Below are positions 15,220 through 17,519 of a DNA stretch of 17,519 bases, piece after piece. This stretch comes from an uncultured Candidatus Saccharibacteria bacterium (GTDB lineage: Bacteria; Patescibacteriota; Saccharimonadia; Saccharimonadales; Saccharimonadaceae), in contig CALJRR010000027.1 of NCBI GenBank assembly GCA_937976315.1, positions 1 to 17,519 on the forward strand, written 5' to 3'. Position numbers and translations under genes: made by a program. The notes under the pieces were generated by a model, which made no database searches, was not told where the DNA came from, and saw only the letters and a list, made by a program, of their open reading frames with translations. Each line of letters begins with the position of its first letter. Position 1 is the stretch's first letter.

Positions 15220-15242
15220 AGTAGTAATGCTTATAAAATCAA
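15215..15242 (-). promoter_or_regulatory. tatAC promoter
   Basis: TTGATT (15237-15242), a 16-nt spacer and TATAAT (15215-15220), giving a leader of about 30 nt with a strong Shine-Dalgarno. Confidence 0.7.
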
Positions 15243-15249
15243 TAGAGTC

Positions 15250-15528
15250 ATGATGAGTAATCGAATTATATTTCACAATTTTTCTGCCACTTATAACTGT
15301 AGTAGCTACGGTGCAGGCAGTTATACTAACGGTCAGCCATGTACTACTACTGGTCATCAAGAAAGCCATCAAGGAAGTAGCACTTCATATCAGACTGTTA
15401 CACAATCTGGTAATCTTCTCGAAAACACCGGAGAATCTTTATTTATAGGTCTTGCAATCGGTATATCCCTGATTGTTATCGCAATTATTCTATTGATAAA
15501 TAAAAAGCGCCACTCCAAAAACAAGTAG
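15250..15528 (+). CDS. Small cell-surface-type protein with LPxTG-like C-terminus
   Basis: 92 residues, the only plus-strand gene of the window. The N-terminal part is Ser/Thr/Gly/Gln-rich with two cysteines (C17, C31) in a YNCSSYGAGSYTNGQPC segment, a compositional style I know from small CPR surface proteins. The end has the layout of a sortase signal: LENTG (57-61), a membrane helix (about 63-84) and a basic tail (KKRHSKNK). The usual Pro of LPxTG is replaced by Glu. There is no N-terminal signal peptide from the ATG at 15250. Hydrophobic codons continue upstream in frame but without a start codon. It may instead be a tail-anchored membrane protein. The stop lies within the grpE-operon terminator. 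Confidence 0.6.
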   Translation: MMSNRIIFHNFSATYNCSSYGAGSYTNGQPCTTTGHQESHQGSSTSYQTVTQSGNLLENTGESLFIGLAIGISLIVIAIILLINKKRHSKNK

Positions 15529-15531
15529 CGC
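15502..15531 (-). terminator. Rho-independent terminator of the hrcA-grpE operon
   Basis: On the minus strand an 8-bp stem GCGCTACT/AGTGGCGC (15524-15531 and 15507-15514, one G-U pair) with a 9-nt loop is followed by TTTTT (15502-15506). It is embedded in the 3' end of the convergent plus-strand gene, including its stop codon. Confidence 0.8.
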
Positions 15532-15554
15532 ACTTATTTCATTATAAACGTCTA

Positions 15555-16019
15555 TTACTGACGAGTGACTTTTACCATTGCGTCGCGAATAACTGAGCCG
15601 TTCAAAGTATAGCCGGCGCGAAGCTCCTCGGCAATAATTTCCTTATCGCCATCCGTCGATTCGTCAAATTGAACAGCCTGATGAAATTCAGGATTAAATA
15701 AAGTGCCAGGTTTGGCGTCAATTTTCTCCAAACCAATCTCCTTCAATTGCTTGTCAAGCTGCTTGCTCAGACCAGCCACGCCCTTAACCCACGCATTATC
15801 CTGAAGTTCCTCTGGGACGTTGGCAACAGCTCGCTCAATTGTATCAATGACTGGCAATAATTTCATCACCGACTTAATCTGGCCCAACTCGTGCGCTGAT
15901 TGTTTTTCCGTCTCCACGCGCTTACGATAATTCTCAAAATCCGCTCGAGTCCGCTGAAGATCCGACGTCAGCTCGGCAATTTCTTTCTCTAAATCTTCAG
16001 CTTTTTTATTCTTCATCAT
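15555..16019 (-). CDS. grpE: Nucleotide exchange factor GrpE
   Basis: 154 residues. An N-terminal coiled coil (about 5-55, DLEKEIAELTSDLQRTRADFENYRKR) precedes the dimer four-helix bundle and a C-terminal beta domain with GTLFNPEFHQAV and the closing RAGYTLNGSVIRDAMVKV. GrpE releases ADP from DnaK. Two adjacent ATG codons (16019 and 16016) are possible starts. AAAGGAGG lies just ahead, within the end of the 53-codon gene, whose TGA overlaps the first ATG (ATGA), so translation is coupled. It is the last gene of the CIRCE-controlled hrcA operon and is followed by a terminator. Confidence 0.95.
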   Translation of the reverse strand: MMKNKKAEDLEKEIAELTSDLQRTRADFENYRKRVETEKQSAHELGQIKSVMKLLPVIDTIERAVANVPEELQDNAWVKGVAGLSKQLDKQLKEIGLEKIDAKPGTLFNPEFHQAVQFDESTDGDKEIIAEELRAGYTLNGSVIRDAMVKVTRQ

Positions 16020-16177
16020 TTTTTCCTCCTTTTAAATGGCAAGACCGGATCACCACCAGCCGTAACAGGATCAAAGGCTAAAATCCAAATCGCTCCAATA
16101 ATAAATATTATTATTGAAATTATTACAATCAGCCACGCCGGCAAACCACTTAATAATCCACCAATCCATTCAGCCAT
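16016..16177 (-). CDS. 53-residue membrane microprotein between hrcA and grpE
   Basis: A 53-codon frame starting at ATG 16175-16177 and ending TGA 16016-16018. It begins MAEWIGGLLSGLPAWL, has one very hydrophobic Ile-rich helix (about 15-35) and ends with a Gly/Pro linker and the basic tail PFKRRKK. So it is a single-span protein, probably with the tail inside. AGGAGG stands 8 nt before its ATG. Its start overlaps the hrcA stop (TAATG) and its stop overlaps the grpE start (ATGA), so all three are translated in a coupled chain. It would be heat-induced through the hrcA CIRCE. I do not recognise a family. A coincidental frame is unlikely given perfect overlaps on both sides and a complete ribosome site. 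Confidence 0.85.
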   Translation of the reverse strand: MAEWIGGLLSGLPAWLIVIISIIIFIIGAIWILAFDPVTAGGDPVLPFKRRKK

Positions 16178-16887
16178 TATAATACCTCCTCTAGCATCGC
16201 GCCCGTACGACGCACCAGCTCCATCGTTCGACGATAATTTTGTCGCGTCGGACCAATCACACCGATGTAATTATCGCCACCAGACGATGACTTAAATTTA
16301 CTTATAATCAACGTAGCACCACTGCTTTTACCGATTGGGTTTTCGCTACCAATAAACACATTTAGCGGTTCGTCCGGTGCCGCTTCACGCAGCCACGGCT
16401 CGATATTGTCAATCAATTTAGCAACCGCCTGAACGTGATCGCCGTCACCAAACTCTGGCTGGCTGAACAACTGAGTCATTCCGTTCATATACAAACTCGA
16501 ACCAAATGACGCAAAACCAAAATTGCCAGTCATTTCCACCAAGCCATCAACTGCTCGACGAATCGCTTTGTCTGAAGCATCAACATTTGAATTAACGTGA
16601 GCCTCAATCGCCTTCGTGCTGCTATCAATACCGCTCGGCAATTCCGTCATTTGCGCTGCTGTGATTCCATTGACATAAAAACGATATCCCTTGTCCGTCG
16701 GAATTCGACCCGCGCTCGTGTGAGGCGCCTCAATAAATCCCATTTCCTCAAGTTTTGCCATTTCACTGCGAATCGTGGCGCTACTCACGCCAAACAGTTT
16801 GGCTAGCGTTACACTACCAACTGGCGCCGCAATTTCAGCGTATTGTTCGATAATAGCGACAAGAATTGCTTGTTGACGTTCGGTCAT
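16177..16887 (-). CDS. hrcA: Heat-inducible transcription repressor HrcA, short form
   Basis: 236 residues from ATG 16885-16887. The winged-helix DNA-binding part is complete (about 1-75), with LFGVSSATIRSEMAKLEEMGF and HTSAGRIPTDKGYRFYV. The effector part keeps LFSQPEF, VFIGSENPIG and IGVIGPTRQNYRRTMELV. HrcA is normally about 340 residues; roughly 100 residues between about 75 and 125, including the LN..L.G.TL region, are missing. It represses its own operon, dnaJ and dnaK through CIRCE. An upstream in-frame ATG at 16914 lies within the CIRCE, before the -10, and cannot be in the transcript. The -10 ends 6 nt from the chosen ATG, so hrcA is leaderless. Confidence 0.93.
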   Translation of the reverse strand: MTERQQAILVAIIEQYAEIAAPVGSVTLAKLFGVSSATIRSEMAKLEEMGFIEAPHTSAGRIPTDKGYRFYVNGITAAQMTELPSGIDSSTKAIEAHVNSNVDASDKAIRRAVDGLVEMTGNFGFASFGSSLYMNGMTQLFSQPEFGDGDHVQAVAKLIDNIEPWLREAAPDEPLNVFIGSENPIGKSSGATLIISKFKSSSGGDNYIGVIGPTRQNYRRTMELVRRTGAMLEEVL

Positions 16888-16893
16888 AGTCCA

Positions 16894-16922
16894 ATTATAT
16901 CGCAAATCTAGCACTCATACAA
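16894..16922 (-). promoter_or_regulatory. hrcA operon promoter
   Basis: TTGTAT (16917-16922), a 17-nt spacer and TATAAT (16894-16899), with the start codon 6 nt further on. The -35 lies in the CIRCE spacer, shifted by 3 nt relative to dnaK and dnaJ. Confidence 0.85.
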
Positions 16923-16934
16923 GCAGAGTGCCAA
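16908..16934 (-). promoter_or_regulatory. CIRCE operator of the hrcA-grpE operon
   Basis: On the minus strand TTGGCACTC, 9-nt spacer, GAGTGCTAG. Two positions differ from the perfect element; this implies autoregulation by HrcA. Confidence 0.92.
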
Positions 16935-16937
16935 GCC

Positions 16938-17519
16938 TTATCGTCTTTCCGTAAAGTAGCGCGCCGCATCTGAAGAGAACAACATCATGATCATAATATG
17001 CACGCCAATTGAGATCAAAAGCAACATAATCGACGCATTAATTCGCCCAATTGTCACGGATAAAGATTCGGTGACAATGGCTAGTGTCGCCACAGAAAGT
17101 AGTGAGATTCGCGCTCGACTACTTCCTCGAAGTAGCAGTCCAACCAGAACGATTTCCGCCACGACCAACAACACATTAAAACCAGCCATCATTGACAGCA
17201 TGGTATTCGCAGCATTTATATCAATTCCGTCAATATTCGCAACTTGTACCAAAGTCGTCGGCCAGCTAGAAAAGTCCACCAGCATTTGCCCGATTGTGAA
17301 CAACGACGCCAGAATCATTAGTCCGCCGCCAATTAAAATCTGCGGCGGTCGGCGACCCCAAAGCTCTTCCAGCAAGGTTTCGTGATTTCGCGGATGACGA
17401 TCATAAATTGTGCCGTCCATAATTACCCCGAGCCGCGTTGAAGCCGTGACATTATCGTCAGTCTTTATCCGACCAACTTCCAAAATCGGCAAATCGCCAT
17501 CAGTGCGAATGGAATCTCC
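16938..17519 (-). CDS. Membrane protein of unknown function, 5' end outside window or uncertain
   Basis: The minus frame is open from the window edge to the stop at 16938. The soluble N-terminal part (ILEVGRIKTDDNVTAST, then MDGTIYDRHPRNHETLLEELWG) is followed by four hydrophobic segments, at about 17350-17270, 17200-17125, 17105-17045 and 17035-16975. Possible internal starts are TTG 17492 and ATG 17420, the latter with a GGGG about 5 nt ahead, but the frame continues without a stop to 17519, so I give it as partial. I do not recognise the family. It ends 3 nt before the hrcA CIRCE with no terminator between. Confidence 0.65.
   Translation of the reverse strand, partial: GDSIRTDGDLPILEVGRIKTDDNVTASTRLGVIMDGTIYDRHPRNHETLLEELWGRRPPQILIGGGLMILASLFTIGQMLVDFSSWPTTLVQVANIDGIDINAANTMLSMMAGFNVLLVVAEIVLVGLLLRGSSRARISLLSVATLAIVTESLSVTIGRINASIMLLLISIGVHIMIMMLFSSDAARYFTERR

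Noticed and set aside
16888..16914. Longer HrcA start at ATG 16914
   Set aside because: This ATG lies in the CIRCE, upstream of the -10 box, so it is not in the transcript; the family N-terminus MTERQQ fits ATG 16887.
1..17519. CRISPR array, insertion sequence, integrase or attachment site
   Set aside because: I saw no regularly spaced repeats, transposase or integrase motifs, and no tRNA 3'-end duplication near tRNA-Lys. The only long repeated elements are the CIRCE sites and the 14-bp promoter element.

Overview
The window looks like a piece of a streamlined bacterial chromosome from the Patescibacteria/CPR, most likely Candidatus Saccharibacteria (TM7). This is inferred from gene content and style. 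The clues are short intergenic gaps, a HrcA/CIRCE heat-shock system, a minimal TatA/TatC pair, a small protein of the 'LPxPGGDxGxWG' type, a short HrcA, and many genes whose -10 box sits directly in front of the ATG. I could not run a phylogenetic placement. Almost everything is on the minus strand; only one small gene (15250-15528) is on the plus strand.

Layout from low to high coordinates (minus-strand transcription runs right to left). 1-627 is the N-terminal part of a comEC-like DNA uptake channel gene. 695-771 is tRNA-Lys(UUU) with a clear promoter and terminator. 819-1786 is a two-gene unit of a DUF192 lipobox-free membrane-anchored protein and a small polytopic membrane protein. 1811-3234 is a RimK-type ATP-grasp amino-acid ligase with a DUF785/RimB-type aspartic protease. 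3288-4676 is a DUF1704 (QEGLA/MATCAP-type) metallopeptidase. 4699-7833 is a 1044-residue polytopic membrane protein.

7894-10995 holds dnaJ and dnaK, separately transcribed from CIRCE-covered promoters; dnaK has two CIRCEs. 11136-13816 is an accessory surface-type cassette: a 70-residue twin-arginine signal protein, a 127-residue 'LPQPGGDDGNWG' protein, a beta-rich protein that appears to be its frameshifted continuation, and a 402-residue protein resembling secreted or phage tail-type proteins. 13891-15178 is tatC (with a 130-residue basic tail) and tatA. 15250-15528 is a plus-strand small protein with an LPxTG-like C-terminus. 15555-16887 is a CIRCE-controlled hrcA - 53-residue membrane microprotein - grpE operon. 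16938-17519 is a membrane protein whose 5' end is outside the window.

Two groups deserve most attention. First, an amino-acid ligase, an aspartic protease and a DUF1704 carboxypeptidase-like enzyme lie side by side. The last two share a 14-bp palindromic promoter element, which suggests a co-regulated peptide-tag writer/eraser set. Second, the Tat translocase is followed by a tiny Tat-signal protein and then by surface-like proteins that lack any signal peptide of their own. A previously unlisted 53-residue membrane protein, translationally coupled inside the hrcA-grpE operon, is a third clear novelty candidate.
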